64,000 nucleotides of DNA from Microvirga puerhi (GTDB lineage Bacteria > Pseudomonadota > Alphaproteobacteria > Rhizobiales > Beijerinckiaceae): positions 310,001 through 374,000 of the forward strand of contig NZ_JAIRBM010000002.1 of assembly GCF_020089865.1 (NCBI RefSeq), written 5' to 3'. Position numbers and translations under genes: made by a program. The notes under the pieces were generated by a model. It was not told where the DNA came from. It saw only the letters and a program-made list of their open reading frames with translations, and did no database searches. Below are positions 56,640 through 64,000 of this stretch, piece by piece (position 1 is the stretch's first letter; every line of letters begins with the position of its first letter).

Positions 56640-57236
56640 TTGTTTTCCAACGCGCGTACCTCACAGATCCTCGCCGCCCTGGCCGCTCAGCCGGGCGAGC
56701 GGCTCACCGTCCGTGACATCATGGGCGTATTGCAGGATCGTGCCTTCGCGCTGCTGATCGTGCTGCTTGCGCTGCCGAACTGCCTGCCCATGCCGCCACC
56801 GATCCCACTCGTCTGCGGTCTTCTTCTGGCGCTCGTCGCAGTCCAGATCATCTTCGGGCGCCCATCTCCATGGCTGCCGCGCGCACTTCTCGACCGTTCC
56901 ATCGCGACCGTCGACGTCGAGCGTGCGGTGACCCGGGCGCTTCCGGTCTTCCGGCGGCTGGAGCGTTTCTCGAAGCCGCGGATGACCTTCCTCGACACGC
57001 CCATCGTCATGCGCCTGATGGGCATCGTCATTCTCGTCATGGCTTTCGGACTTCTCTTCGCGCCGCCCTTCGTGGGGCAGATTCCCATGGGGCTCGCCGT
57101 CTGCCTCGTCGGCCTCGGCCTCGTGGAGCGCGACGGCGTCGTGGTGGTCAGTGGCCTTATCATCGGCGCCTTCGGCCTGACGCTGAGCCTCGGCTTCATC
57201 TACGCGATTTTTTCAGGGCTCGAGACGCTGTTTTAG
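56640..57236 (+). CDS. exoD: ExoD-like exopolysaccharide synthesis membrane protein
   Basis: 198 residues. Four to five hydrophobic segments follow an N-terminal cytoplasmic helix with GERLTVRDIMGVLQDRAFALLIVLLALPNCLPMPPPIPLV, the recognised ExoD core. ExoD in Sinorhizobium influences exopolysaccharide and alkaline tolerance; its molecular role is unclear. No ATG lies near the conserved start. I chose the TTG at 56640, which has GAGG at a plausible distance; frames open back to 56088 are not supported. The 3' end overlaps the convergent hypothetical gene by 24 bases. Confidence 0.82.
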   Translation: MFSNARTSQILAALAAQPGERLTVRDIMGVLQDRAFALLIVLLALPNCLPMPPPIPLVCGLLLALVAVQIIFGRPSPWLPRALLDRSIATVDVERAVTRALPVFRRLERFSKPRMTFLDTPIVMRLMGIVILVMAFGLLFAPPFVGQIPMGLAVCLVGLGLVERDGVVVVSGLIIGAFGLTLSLGFIYAIFSGLETLF

Positions 57237-57554
57237 GAATAAGCGGCGCATCAACATGATGTCTTCAAGCGGATCTGCATCGCATAGGCACATGGTAGTT
57301 GGCCGCCGCTCCCAGTACGCCAGGGTTTTGAGCAGTACTTGGTATTCCTCGGGTATGAACAGAATCGAGCGCCTGAGGGGATAGTCGTTTTTACAGCTGA
57401 CGATGTTATCCATGCTGGTGCAGGACTGGCCGAACATGAGTTCGTCCGGCCAAGGATGATATCGCTTGGCTGGAAGCTCCGCCGCTGATCCGACCGATAC
57501 GAGAGCCAGAGCTGCGCCGACAGCAATCGCTCCAAAGTAGGCTTTCAACATCAT
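57213..57554 (-). CDS. Small secreted cysteine-containing hypothetical protein
   Basis: 113 residues with a Sec signal peptide (about 1-24). The mature part has four cysteines (SCTS, SCKND, MCLC) and no recognised domain. I do not recognise the family. Paired ATGs open it at 57554/57551. The last 24 bases overlap the ExoD-like gene on the other strand, and the surrounding sequence is AT-richer than average. Confidence reflects a clean signal peptide but lack of homology I can name. Confidence 0.55.
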   Translation of the reverse strand: MMLKAYFGAIAVGAALALVSVGSAAELPAKRYHPWPDELMFGQSCTSMDNIVSCKNDYPLRRSILFIPEEYQVLLKTLAYWERRPTTMCLCDADPLEDIMLMRRLFLKQRLEP

Positions 57555-57628
57555 GCTCGAAGAATAATTAGTTCGTTGTATCGTTTCAATTAAGGCTTGT
57601 TCGCGAGAGCTCCCGCTTAAGCATTATC

Positions 57629-57776
57629 CCCGTCATTCCGGGGCCGGGTAGCGGAGCCCGGAACCTATAACCGCTGACAAAGATAGATTAGGAAGCAACG
57701 GTACCGTAGCAATCCGTTCTTCAATGCTGGTGTTTATGGGTTCCGGGTCCGCCTTTGGCGTCCCGGAATGACGGGG
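57629..57776. repeat. ~148-bp palindromic intergenic element
   Basis: Long imperfect hairpin with 15-bp ends: CCCCGTCATTCCGGG at 57629-57643 and its complement at 57762-57776. A second inner pair, GCGGA plus CCCGGAACC, mirrors GGTTCCGGG plus TCCGC nearer the centre. The sequence style (CCCCGTCATTCCGG ends) is that of dispersed repeats common in this order. It ends at the radC stop codon and fills most of the gap to the upstream hypothetical gene. Confidence 0.85.
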
Positions 57777-58466
57777 TTAGATGAGCTTCATCCCCTTCAA
57801 GCTCGCATGACCTTCGCGCCCGACGATGATGTGGTCGTGGACGATGATCCCCAACGGGGTCGCGGCATCGATGATCTCTCGCGTCATCTTGATATCGGCG
57901 GAGGAGGGGGTCGGATCTCCACTGGGATGATTGTGAACCAAGATCAGGGCCGAGGCTGAGAGTTCCAGAGCGCGCTTCACGACCTCGCGCGGATAGACCG
58001 GCGTGTGATCGATCGTGCCCGATTGCTGCACCTCGTCAGCGATGAGGGCGTTGCGCTTGTCGAGGAACAGGAGGCGAAACTGCTCCTTGTCCATGAAGGC
58101 CATGGCCGTGCGGCAATAGTCGATGACGGAGGCCCAGGACGACAGCACCGGCCTTTTCGCGACCTCTCCTTTCGCGAGGCGGCGGGCTGAGGCCTCTACG
58201 ATCTTCAAGTCCGTCACGACGCTCTCGCCGATCCCCTCGACCTCCATCAGCCGGGCAGGCGAGGCGGCGAGCACCTCGGCGAAGGTGCCGAAACGCTTCA
58301 TGAGTTCCTTGGCGATCGGCTTCACGTCCCGACGCGGGATGGATCGGAAGAGGACGAGCTCCAGGAGCTCATAATCCGGCAGTCCGTCGCCGCCGACCTC
58401 GGAAAAGCGCGCGCGCAGCCTGTCCCGATGGCCGTAATAATGGGGGAGGGTTGATGACTCCGTCAT
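57777..58466 (-). CDS. radC: RadC/JAMM family DNA repair-type protein
   Basis: 229 residues. N-terminal helix-hairpin-helix region ([16 protein letters not shown]) and C-terminal JAMM metalloprotease-like domain with [14 protein letters not shown], the zinc-binding motif, plus DHIIVG. RadC family function in repair is disputed. I chose the ATG at 58466; a longer frame from 58616 would overlap the divergent gene. The stop lies at the edge of the 148-bp repeat. Confidence 0.93.
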   Translation of the reverse strand: MTESSTLPHYYGHRDRLRARFSEVGGDGLPDYELLELVLFRSIPRRDVKPIAKELMKRFGTFAEVLAASPARLMEVEGIGESVVTDLKIVEASARRLAKGEVAKRPVLSSWASVIDYCRTAMAFMDKEQFRLLFLDKRNALIADEVQQSGTIDHTPVYPREVVKRALELSASALILVHNHPSGDPTPSSADIKMTREIIDAATPLGIIVHDHIIVGREGHASLKGMKLI

Positions 58467-58609
58467 ATCGGCCCGCCGTCGTAGATGGCCCGCACTTTGC
58501 CTTTCTGACACGCGCAAACCAACCGAATGACATATGGCATCTCGCTGGGAATGATCCGAAGGAGACACCGTTATGAAACTAGATAACGTAGAGAGGATGA
58601 GATAGGCTC

Positions 58610-58882
58610 GTGTCAAGCACCGATATCGATGGGGGAGCGGTGAGAACCTACAAGTTCTGGATCATGATCGCCGGGGCCACCGTGATCGCGTCAGCATGTT
58701 TGGCCGCGGCAGTCGCTTTTTCTTTCTTCGCCCTCGTCTGCATCTCATTCATGAATTTCGATCCAGTGACTTGGATATTCAGGAGCTGGATGGGCGGAGT
58801 GATGCTCGTCGTATTTCTCGCCTGGGTTTTCCTAAAATCGTTTCTAACATCTTACAAACTGATGGTGCGCTACTTCTGGTAG
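58610..58882 (+). CDS. Small two-helix membrane protein, hypothetical
   Basis: 90 residues with two predicted transmembrane helices (about 20-45 and 60-78) and aromatic ends. GTG start at 58610, with GATAGG close before it. I do not recognise the family. Base use is slightly AT-richer than neighbours. It lies between divergent radC and convergent map. The absence of a named homologue and the modest ribosome site keep confidence moderate. Confidence 0.5.
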   Translation: MSSTDIDGGAVRTYKFWIMIAGATVIASACLAAAVAFSFFALVCISFMNFDPVTWIFRSWMGGVMLVVFLAWVFLKSFLTSYKLMVRYFW

Positions 58883-58909
58883 TGGCGCACCATAATGCCG
58901 CATATCTGA

Positions 58910-59731
58910 TCAACCCGCCGCGTAAGGCGGCTTGTCGTAGCCCTTCGGCGAAAGGGTGAAGATTTCGACGCCGGTCTCGGTGACGCCGACGGTGTGCTCG
59001 AACTGGGCCGAGAGCGACCGGTCGCGAGTAACAGCTGTCCAGCCGTCGGACAGGACCTTCACCTGGGGACGGCCGATATTGATCATCGGCTCGATGGTGA
59101 ACAGCATGCCGGGCTTCAGCTCGACGTTATAGGCCGGCTCCACATAGTGCAGGATGGTCGGCGAATCGTGGAAAACCCGGCCGAGGCCGTGGCCGCAGAA
59201 GTCCCGCACCACCGAGCAGCGTTCGGATTCCGCATAAGTCTGGATCGCCGCGCCGATGTCGTTGGTGGTGGCGCCGGGACGAACCGTGGCGATGCCGCGC
59301 ATCATGGCTTCGTAGGTGATCTCGCACAGGCGCTGGGCCCGGCGAGGCACGTCGCCGACATAGAACATCCGGCTCGAATCGCCGTGCCAGCCGTCGAGGA
59401 TCACGGTCATGTCGATATTGACGATGTCGCCGTCCCGCAGCGGCTTGTCGTTGGGAATCCCGTGGCAGACCACATGGTTGATCGAGGTGCAGATGGTCTT
59501 GGTGTAGCCGCGGTAGTGAAGGCAGGCCGGATAGGCGCCGTGATCGCGGATGAACTCGAAGGACAGCCGGTCGAGGGCGTCGGTCGTCACGCCGGGCTTG
59601 ACCTTTTCGACGAGCATGTCCAGCGCCTCGGCAGCCAGGCGGCCGGCACGGCGCATGGCCTCGAAGGCCTCCGGGCCGTGGAGCGGGATCTCGGCGGCAC
59701 GCCTGCGTTCGATGGTTTCGGTCTCGGTCAT
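58910..59731 (-). CDS. map: Type I methionine aminopeptidase
   Basis: 273 residues. Removes the initiator methionine from nascent proteins. All five metal ligands of the family can be seen: DMTVILDGWHGDSSRMF (Asp/Asp), GHGLGRVFH (His), TIEPM (Glu) and SAQFEHTVGV (Glu). The substrate His is in NHVVCHGIP. I chose the ATG at 59731 because it begins with the usual short N-terminal extension; a longer frame from 59839 is not supported. Confidence 0.96.
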   Translation of the reverse strand: MTETETIERRRAAEIPLHGPEAFEAMRRAGRLAAEALDMLVEKVKPGVTTDALDRLSFEFIRDHGAYPACLHYRGYTKTICTSINHVVCHGIPNDKPLRDGDIVNIDMTVILDGWHGDSSRMFYVGDVPRRAQRLCEITYEAMMRGIATVRPGATTNDIGAAIQTYAESERCSVVRDFCGHGLGRVFHDSPTILHYVEPAYNVELKPGMLFTIEPMINIGRPQVKVLSDGWTAVTRDRSLSAQFEHTVGVTETGVEIFTLSPKGYDKPPYAAG

Positions 59732-59879
59732 TCTCGGTCCTTGGGTGGTCTTCCGAATGTAAGGATTGGCGCGTCCGAAGCAAGCAAAGAGAGCCTCCGG
59801 CTTGCGATTGGAGCGCGGGGGTGTCATGACCTGCCGCAACTTTTCGCTGGTTCGCCGGCCCGACGGTTTAGAAGACGAT

Positions 59880-60704
59880 ATGAACGATCCACGCCCCTAC
59901 GGCGCCTATGCGCCCTCCGGCCTGGCGAATTTCGCCATTGCCGGCACGCGCCGCCTGCCGCAGCGCTGGGCCACCCGCCGCATCGCACTCATGCTGCGCC
60001 ATCTGGTGCTATATTCCCTCAAAGGCGCCCCGATCGACGTCGAGACGTTCGGCGTGCGCATGCGGCTGCACCCTTACAACAACGTGTGCGAGAAGCGCAT
60101 TCTCTTCACGCCGCAATATTTCGACCCGGCGGAGCTTGACCTTCTCGCTTCCCGCATCGAGGAGGGCTTCACCTTCGTGGATGTGGGCTCGAACGTGGGC
60201 TGGTACGCGCTTTTCGTCGCAGCCCGCGCCGGCGCGAAGGCGAAGATCCTGGCCATCGAGCCGCAACCGGAAGTCTTCGACCGACTGACCTACAATATCC
60301 GCCAGAACCCGTTCGGCACGGTGAAGGCCGTTGCCTGCGCCGTCGCTGACAAGACCGGGGAGCTGACCCTCTTCCTCGATCCGAACAACCGGGGCGAGTC
60401 GAGCGTGAAGATCGTCAGCTCGAGTCAGACGGATGCGATCCGGGTTCCTGCCGTTACGTTGCTGGATCTGCTCAACCGGGAAGGCTTCACTCGCATCGAC
60501 GCGGTCAAGCTCGACGTGGAGGGGGCAGAGGACCTGATTCTCGACCCGTTCTTCCGCGATGCGCCCGCCTCGCTCTACCCGAAGCTGTTCATCATCGAGG
60601 ATGGGCGGGACAAGTGGCAGATCGACCTGCCGGAGCTTCTCCGCGCGAAGGGCTACCGGGTCATCCTTCAGACGCGGATGAACCTGGTGTTCGAGCGGGA
60701 GTGA
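59880..60704 (+). CDS. FkbM family methyltransferase
   Basis: 274 residues. S-adenosylmethionine-dependent methyltransferase with the class I motif FVDVGSNVGWYALFVA, the acidic residue in AIEPQPEVFDRLTYN, and the FkbM-type C-terminal VKLDVEGAEDLILD and LFIIED. FkbM proteins O-methylate sugars or other small molecules; the substrate here is unknown. I chose the ATG at 59880, immediately before the conserved region; upstream in-frame starts (59766) have no family similarity. The 95-bp repeat copy 2 begins eight bases after the stop. Confidence 0.88.
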   Translation: MNDPRPYGAYAPSGLANFAIAGTRRLPQRWATRRIALMLRHLVLYSLKGAPIDVETFGVRMRLHPYNNVCEKRILFTPQYFDPAELDLLASRIEEGFTFVDVGSNVGWYALFVAARAGAKAKILAIEPQPEVFDRLTYNIRQNPFGTVKAVACAVADKTGELTLFLDPNNRGESSVKIVSSSQTDAIRVPAVTLLDLLNREGFTRIDAVKLDVEGAEDLILDPFFRDAPASLYPKLFIIEDGRDKWQIDLPELLRAKGYRVILQTRMNLVFERE

Positions 60705-60711
60705 TGGTCGC

Positions 60712-60806
60712 TAGAGCATTTTTCGGCGAAGTGGGTCCGGTTCGCCGTCAAAAAATGCGGCACATCAAAGAAAAGAGATGATTCCACGTTAGTGGAAACA
60801 GCTCTA
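60712..60806 (-). repeat. 95-bp palindromic dispersed repeat, copy 2 (inverted)
   Basis: Reverse complement of the element at 44539-44633, with 92 of 95 identical positions. Two of the three differences are at paired positions (T60765 and A60778, against the C-G pair in copy 1), keeping the four-base stem. The final TAG-containing end doubles as the sfsA stop codon. Confidence 0.9.
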
Positions 60807-61523
60807 GCGCGGCGTCACGATCTCGATCGGATGGTCGATCGTGACCTCGTCAGGCGAGATGCGGCAGATATAGGCATAGGACTCGACCCCCACCGCCAGA
60901 GCGTGGCGGAAGGCCTTGTCGTAGGCAGGGTCGATATCGCGGGCGACGTCGAAGCGGCCGGCCCGCATCTGGATGACATAGACCAGGGCCGCGCGCGCGC
61001 CGGACGCGACCATGTCCGCCAGCTCGTAGAGGTGCTTGGCGCTTCTCGCCGCGACGCAATCGGGAAACTCGGCGAAGCCGTCCTCGCGCATGAGGTGGCA
61101 GTTCTTCACCTCCAGATAGCAGGGCGGGGCGCCTTCCTTCTCCAACAGGAAGTCGATCCGGCTGTTGCGGCCGTACTTGACCTCCGGCCGCACGCGATCA
61201 TACCCCGCGAAAGGCGCAAGCCGGTCCTCGCGCAGGGCCTCCGCGACCAGCAGGTTCGGGCGGGAAGTGTTGATGCCGACGAGCTGAAGCGGCCCGCCTC
61301 CGGCCGCAACCTCGACGAATTCCCAGTTATAGCCGAGCTTCCGCTTCGGGTTCGAGGCGCGGGAGAGCAGAACCCTCGATCCCGGCTCCTTCAAGCCCAG
61401 CATCGCGCCCGGATTGGCGCAATGGGCGGTGATCTTCTCTCCCGTGTCGAGAACCACATCCGCCAGGAAGCGCTTGTAACGCTCGATGAGACGCCCACCG
61501 ATCAGGGGCTCGTGAAAACGCAT
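60804..61523 (-). CDS. sfsA: SfsA family protein (sugar fermentation stimulation)
   Basis: 239 residues, typical SfsA length. Chain marks are LIERYKRFLADV near the start, HCANPGAMLGL, ASNPKRKLGYNWEFVEV, EVKYGRNSRIDFLLE (nuclease-like metal site) and the C-terminal SYAYICRISPDEVTI. SfsA has been linked to maltose metabolism regulation and has a nuclease-like fold, but its function is unsettled. The TAG stop is the end of the 95-bp repeat. Confidence 0.93.
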   Translation of the reverse strand: MRFHEPLIGGRLIERYKRFLADVVLDTGEKITAHCANPGAMLGLKEPGSRVLLSRASNPKRKLGYNWEFVEVAAGGGPLQLVGINTSRPNLLVAEALREDRLAPFAGYDRVRPEVKYGRNSRIDFLLEKEGAPPCYLEVKNCHLMREDGFAEFPDCVAARSAKHLYELADMVASGARAALVYVIQMRAGRFDVARDIDPAYDKAFRHALAVGVESYAYICRISPDEVTIDHPIEIVTPR

Positions 61524-61642
61524 GACGATCCATGTCTTGATGAAAGAGCCTCCCTAGCAGGGGAGAAGCCCGCCCTTCAACCGCAGCCTTGCTTGAGAAA
61601 TGGCGCATTGAGCGCTAAACGCCCTCAAAAGGACCCTTGCCC

Positions 61643-62389
61643 ATGGCCGTTTCCGTCACTGCCGCCCTGCTCATCATCGGCGATGAGATCCTCACCGGCC
61701 GGACCAAAGACAAGAACATTGGCTATATCGCCGAGTACCTGATGGGCATCGGCATCGACCTGCGCGAAGTTCGGATCGTCCCTGACGTGGAGGAGGAGAT
61801 CGTCGCGGCCGTCAATGCCCTGCGCCAGCGCTATACCTATCTGTTCACCACCGGCGGCATCGGCCCGACCCACGACGACATCACGGCCGACAGCGTCGCC
61901 AAGGCGCTCGGGGTAGGGATCGGTTACGATCCCCGCGCGGTTGCCATGCTGCGAGAGCGCTATCCCGAAAACGAGCTGAACGAGGCGCGGATGCGCATGG
62001 CGCGCATTCCCGACTGTGCCGATCTCATCGAGAACCCGATTTCCAAGGCGCCCGGTTTCCGGATCGAGAACGTCTTCGTCATGGCCGGCGTGCCGGCGAT
62101 CATGCAGGTCATGCTCGACAGCATCGCCCCAACGCTCGAGACCGGCGCCAAGATGATCTCGACGATGATCGAGGCGGAGGGGATACCGGAAGGCCATTAT
62201 GCCGAGGGCCTTGCAGCCATCGCGGCGGGCGAGCCCCGCGTGTCCATCGGGTCCTACCCCTCGTTTTCGGCCAGCGGATTTCGCAACCAGATCGTCGTGC
62301 GTGGAAAGGACGCCGCGGCGGTCGAGGAAGCATCCGCCGCCGTCCGTGCATTGCTCGGCCGCCTGAGGGGCGACCGTAGCCCTCTTTGA
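61643..62389 (+). CDS. Molybdopterin-binding (MoaB/Mog/CinA-N type) domain protein
   Basis: 248 residues. The N-terminal ~170 form the molybdopterin-binding domain: [51 protein letters not shown] (the GGTG-type site). The rest resembles the second part of CinA-like proteins but is shorter, so it is a stand-alone domain rather than full CinA. Function in molybdenum cofactor handling is inferred from fold. The ATG at 61643 follows AAAAGGA; a TTG two codons earlier is possible. Confidence 0.87.
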   Translation: MAVSVTAALLIIGDEILTGRTKDKNIGYIAEYLMGIGIDLREVRIVPDVEEEIVAAVNALRQRYTYLFTTGGIGPTHDDITADSVAKALGVGIGYDPRAVAMLRERYPENELNEARMRMARIPDCADLIENPISKAPGFRIENVFVMAGVPAIMQVMLDSIAPTLETGAKMISTMIEAEGIPEGHYAEGLAAIAAGEPRVSIGSYPSFSASGFRNQIVVRGKDAAAVEEASAAVRALLGRLRGDRSPL

Positions 62390-62426
62390 ATTTGCCACCA
62401 TCCATCCAGCCCTGCGAGCAAGCCCG

Positions 62427-62933
62427 ATGTCTCCCACCTCTCCCAAAGCCTTCCCCGTCTCCTGGGATCAGTTCCACCGCGACGCCCGCGCCCTGGCGTG
62501 GCGTCTGGCGGCGGCTGGTCCCTTCGAAGCCATCGTCTGCATCACCCGCGGCGGCCTCGTCCCGGCCGCCATCGTGGCCCGCGAGCTCGATGTCCGCCTG
62601 ATCGAGAGCGTCTGCATCGCGAGCTATCATGACTACAAGAGCCAGGGCGAGCTCATGGTCCTCAAGGACATCGCCCCCTCGATCAAGGCGCTCGGCGACG
62701 GCTCGGGCAAGGGTGTTCTGGTGGTCGACGATCTGACCGATACCGGCAAGACCGCCAAAATGGTGCGGGACATGCTGCCGAACGCCCATTTCGCGACCGT
62801 CTACGCCAAGCCGGCAGGCCGCCCGGTGGTTGATACATTCGTCACGGAAGTGAGCCAGGATACCTGGATCTACTTCCCCTGGGACATGGGGCTGGCCTAT
62901 CAGGCCCCGATCCGCGAGGGTTCTGCGGGCTAG
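62427..62933 (+). CDS. gpt: Xanthine-guanine phosphoribosyltransferase
   Basis: 168 residues. Salvages xanthine and guanine using PRPP. The PRPP-binding motif [15 protein letters not shown] is exact, and [30 protein letters not shown] and FPWDMG are family features. The chain is about the size of E. coli Gpt. Follows the molybdopterin-binding gene by 37 bases on the same strand. Confidence 0.95.
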   Translation: MSPTSPKAFPVSWDQFHRDARALAWRLAAAGPFEAIVCITRGGLVPAAIVARELDVRLIESVCIASYHDYKSQGELMVLKDIAPSIKALGDGSGKGVLVVDDLTDTGKTAKMVRDMLPNAHFATVYAKPAGRPVVDTFVTEVSQDTWIYFPWDMGLAYQAPIREGSAG

Positions 62934-62957
62934 TTCCTACGGCAAGAGGAGGGCGGT

Positions 62958-64000
62958 TTGGCCGAATTCGACGTCGCGTCCACGCGCAAGAGCCTGTTTT
63001 CCGCCCTTCTCGATGCGCGGGACCGCTTCGGCGGCGACAAGGTCGCCCTGGAAGACCTGGAACGTCAGCCCATCACCTTCGGCCGCCTCGTCCTCGGTTC
63101 GCTGCTTTTGGGGCGAAAACTCGCGAATCGGATCGCGCCGGGTGAGATCGTCGGGGTGCTGTTGCCGAACGTCCAGGCGATTGCCGTCACCCTATTCGGG
63201 CTCAATGCCTTCGGTCGCGTACCGGCCTTCCTGAACTTCACGGCCGGTATCAAGAACCTCAAGGCGGCCTGCGAAATCGGGCAGATCCGGACCATCGTGA
63301 CATCCCGCCGCTTCATCGAGCAGAGCAAGCTCGACGATGTGCTGGCAGATTTGAGCGAAGGCCGGGAGATCCTCTATCTCGAAGATGCACGGGCCGGGAT
63401 TACCAGCTTCGACAAGGTTCGGGCCCTTTTCGAGAGCTGGTGGGCGCGACGGATTCATCGGAGAGCGGGAATAGGGCCCGACGACGCGGCGGTGGTGCTG
63501 TTCACATCGGGGTCGGAGGGCAAGCCGAAGGGCGTCGTGCTGTCGAATGCCAACCTCGTCGCCAACGCCTATCAGGTGAAGGCGCATGCCGGCGGCGTCC
63601 TGAAGGACGACGATGTTTTCTTCAATCCTCTGCCGGTCTTCCACTCCTTCGGCCTTACGGCGGGGTTGCTGACGCCCGTTCTCAACGGAATGAAGTCGGT
63701 GCTCTATCCGAGCCCGCTGCATTATCGCCAGATCCCGAAGCTCGTCGCGGGGACGCGGGCGACGATCATGCTGGCGACGGACACGTTCCTGCAAGGCTAT
63801 GCCCGGGCCGCCGGAGAGAACGACCTTTCGAGCGTGCGCTACGTGATCGCCGGGGCGGAGCGCGTGAAGGAGGAAACACGCGCTCTCTGGAGCCGCCACG
63901 GCACGGTGATCCTCGAAGGCTACGGGGCGACGGAATGCTCGCCGGTCATCGCCGTCAGCCTGCCCGACCGCAACCGACCGGGAACGGTTGGCCCGCTGCT
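62958..64000 (+). CDS. AMP-binding acyl-ACP/acyl-CoA synthetase (3' end outside window)
   Basis: 347 residues visible. ANL-superfamily adenylation domain: ATP/AMP motif FTSGSEGKPKGVVLS, PVFHSFGLTAG, and YGATECSP all present. It resembles the acyl-ACP synthetase part of Aas proteins, which reactivate fatty acids for phospholipid repair. I chose the TTG at 62958, which has AAGAGGAGGG upstream and a normal N-terminal distance to the first motif. The C-terminal part is beyond the window, so a fused acyltransferase can be neither seen nor excluded. Confidence 0.88.
   Translation, partial: MAEFDVASTRKSLFSALLDARDRFGGDKVALEDLERQPITFGRLVLGSLLLGRKLANRIAPGEIVGVLLPNVQAIAVTLFGLNAFGRVPAFLNFTAGIKNLKAACEIGQIRTIVTSRRFIEQSKLDDVLADLSEGREILYLEDARAGITSFDKVRALFESWWARRIHRRAGIGPDDAAVVLFTSGSEGKPKGVVLSNANLVANAYQVKAHAGGVLKDDDVFFNPLPVFHSFGLTAGLLTPVLNGMKSVLYPSPLHYRQIPKLVAGTRATIMLATDTFLQGYARAAGENDLSSVRYVIAGAERVKEETRALWSRHGTVILEGYGATECSPVIAVSLPDRNRPGTVGPL

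Overview
The window looks like ordinary core chromosome of an alphaproteobacterium of the order Hyphomicrobiales (Rhizobiales). A Microvirga- or Methylobacterium-like genome is my best guess from gene order and protein style. Support comes from high GC, a cckA-recA-alaS-icd neighbourhood, an alphaproteobacterial LexA box (GAAC-N7-GAAC) before recA, a perfect CtrA box (TTAA-N7-TTAA) beside cckA, a DksA without the classical zinc cysteines, a eukaryotic-type NADP isocitrate dehydrogenase, a usg gene and dispersed palindromic intergenic repeats. I see no tRNA, rRNA, CRISPR array, transposase, integrase or prophage.

Layout. 1-11 kb: the end of a YcjF/DUF697 membrane protein, a trypsin-type autotransporter, an MBOAT acyltransferase overlapping an SGNH-like membrane protein, dksA, a FliO-like protein, and the cell-cycle kinase cckA, with the CtrA box between the last two. 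11-26 kb: recA, alaS, a cyclic-nucleotide-gated K+ channel, a vWA protein, an SDR enzyme, a GFA protein, icd, a PLA2-like secreted protein, trmJ, an alpha/beta hydrolase lacking its nucleophile serine, and murI. 26-34 kb: a two-gene RND efflux pump, a cysteine synthase-like enzyme divergent from an HxlR regulator/DUF488 pair, and rpsD. 34-46 kb: a Spy-like protein, small hydrolase, ICMT-like methyltransferase, cfa, purB, a self-regulated membrane protein/TetR pair with an elaborate operator, rpe, a DadA-like oxidoreductase, GST, a P1 peptidase and ccdA. 45-53 kb: a GNAT/XRE/ACT cluster and a complete branched-chain amino acid ABC transporter (livJ, a DUF6867-like gene, livF, livG, livM, livH). 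53-64 kb: flavin reductase, formyltransferase, patatin lipoprotein, usg, an ExoD-like protein, radC, map, an FkbM methyltransferase, sfsA, a molybdopterin-binding protein, gpt and the start of an acyl-ACP/CoA synthetase.

Functional links. CckA is the kinase above CtrA, and a CtrA site lies between cckA and a flagellar fliO-like gene, so a feedback loop is likely. The recA promoter overlaps an SOS box. The liv genes overlap by 1-4 nt or lie close together. The TetR gene overlaps a membrane-protein gene (ATGA), and the pair is preceded by interlocking CAAAC/GTTTG palindromes.

The strongest non-gene signals are two inverted copies of a 95-nt palindromic element, 16 kb apart, whose two internal differences are a compensatory base pair; a second, ~148-nt palindromic element near 57.7 kb; and the CtrA, SOS and TetR operators. 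I found no convincing new multi-gene system. The nearest candidate is the membrane protein/TetR pair at 39.2-40.5 kb.
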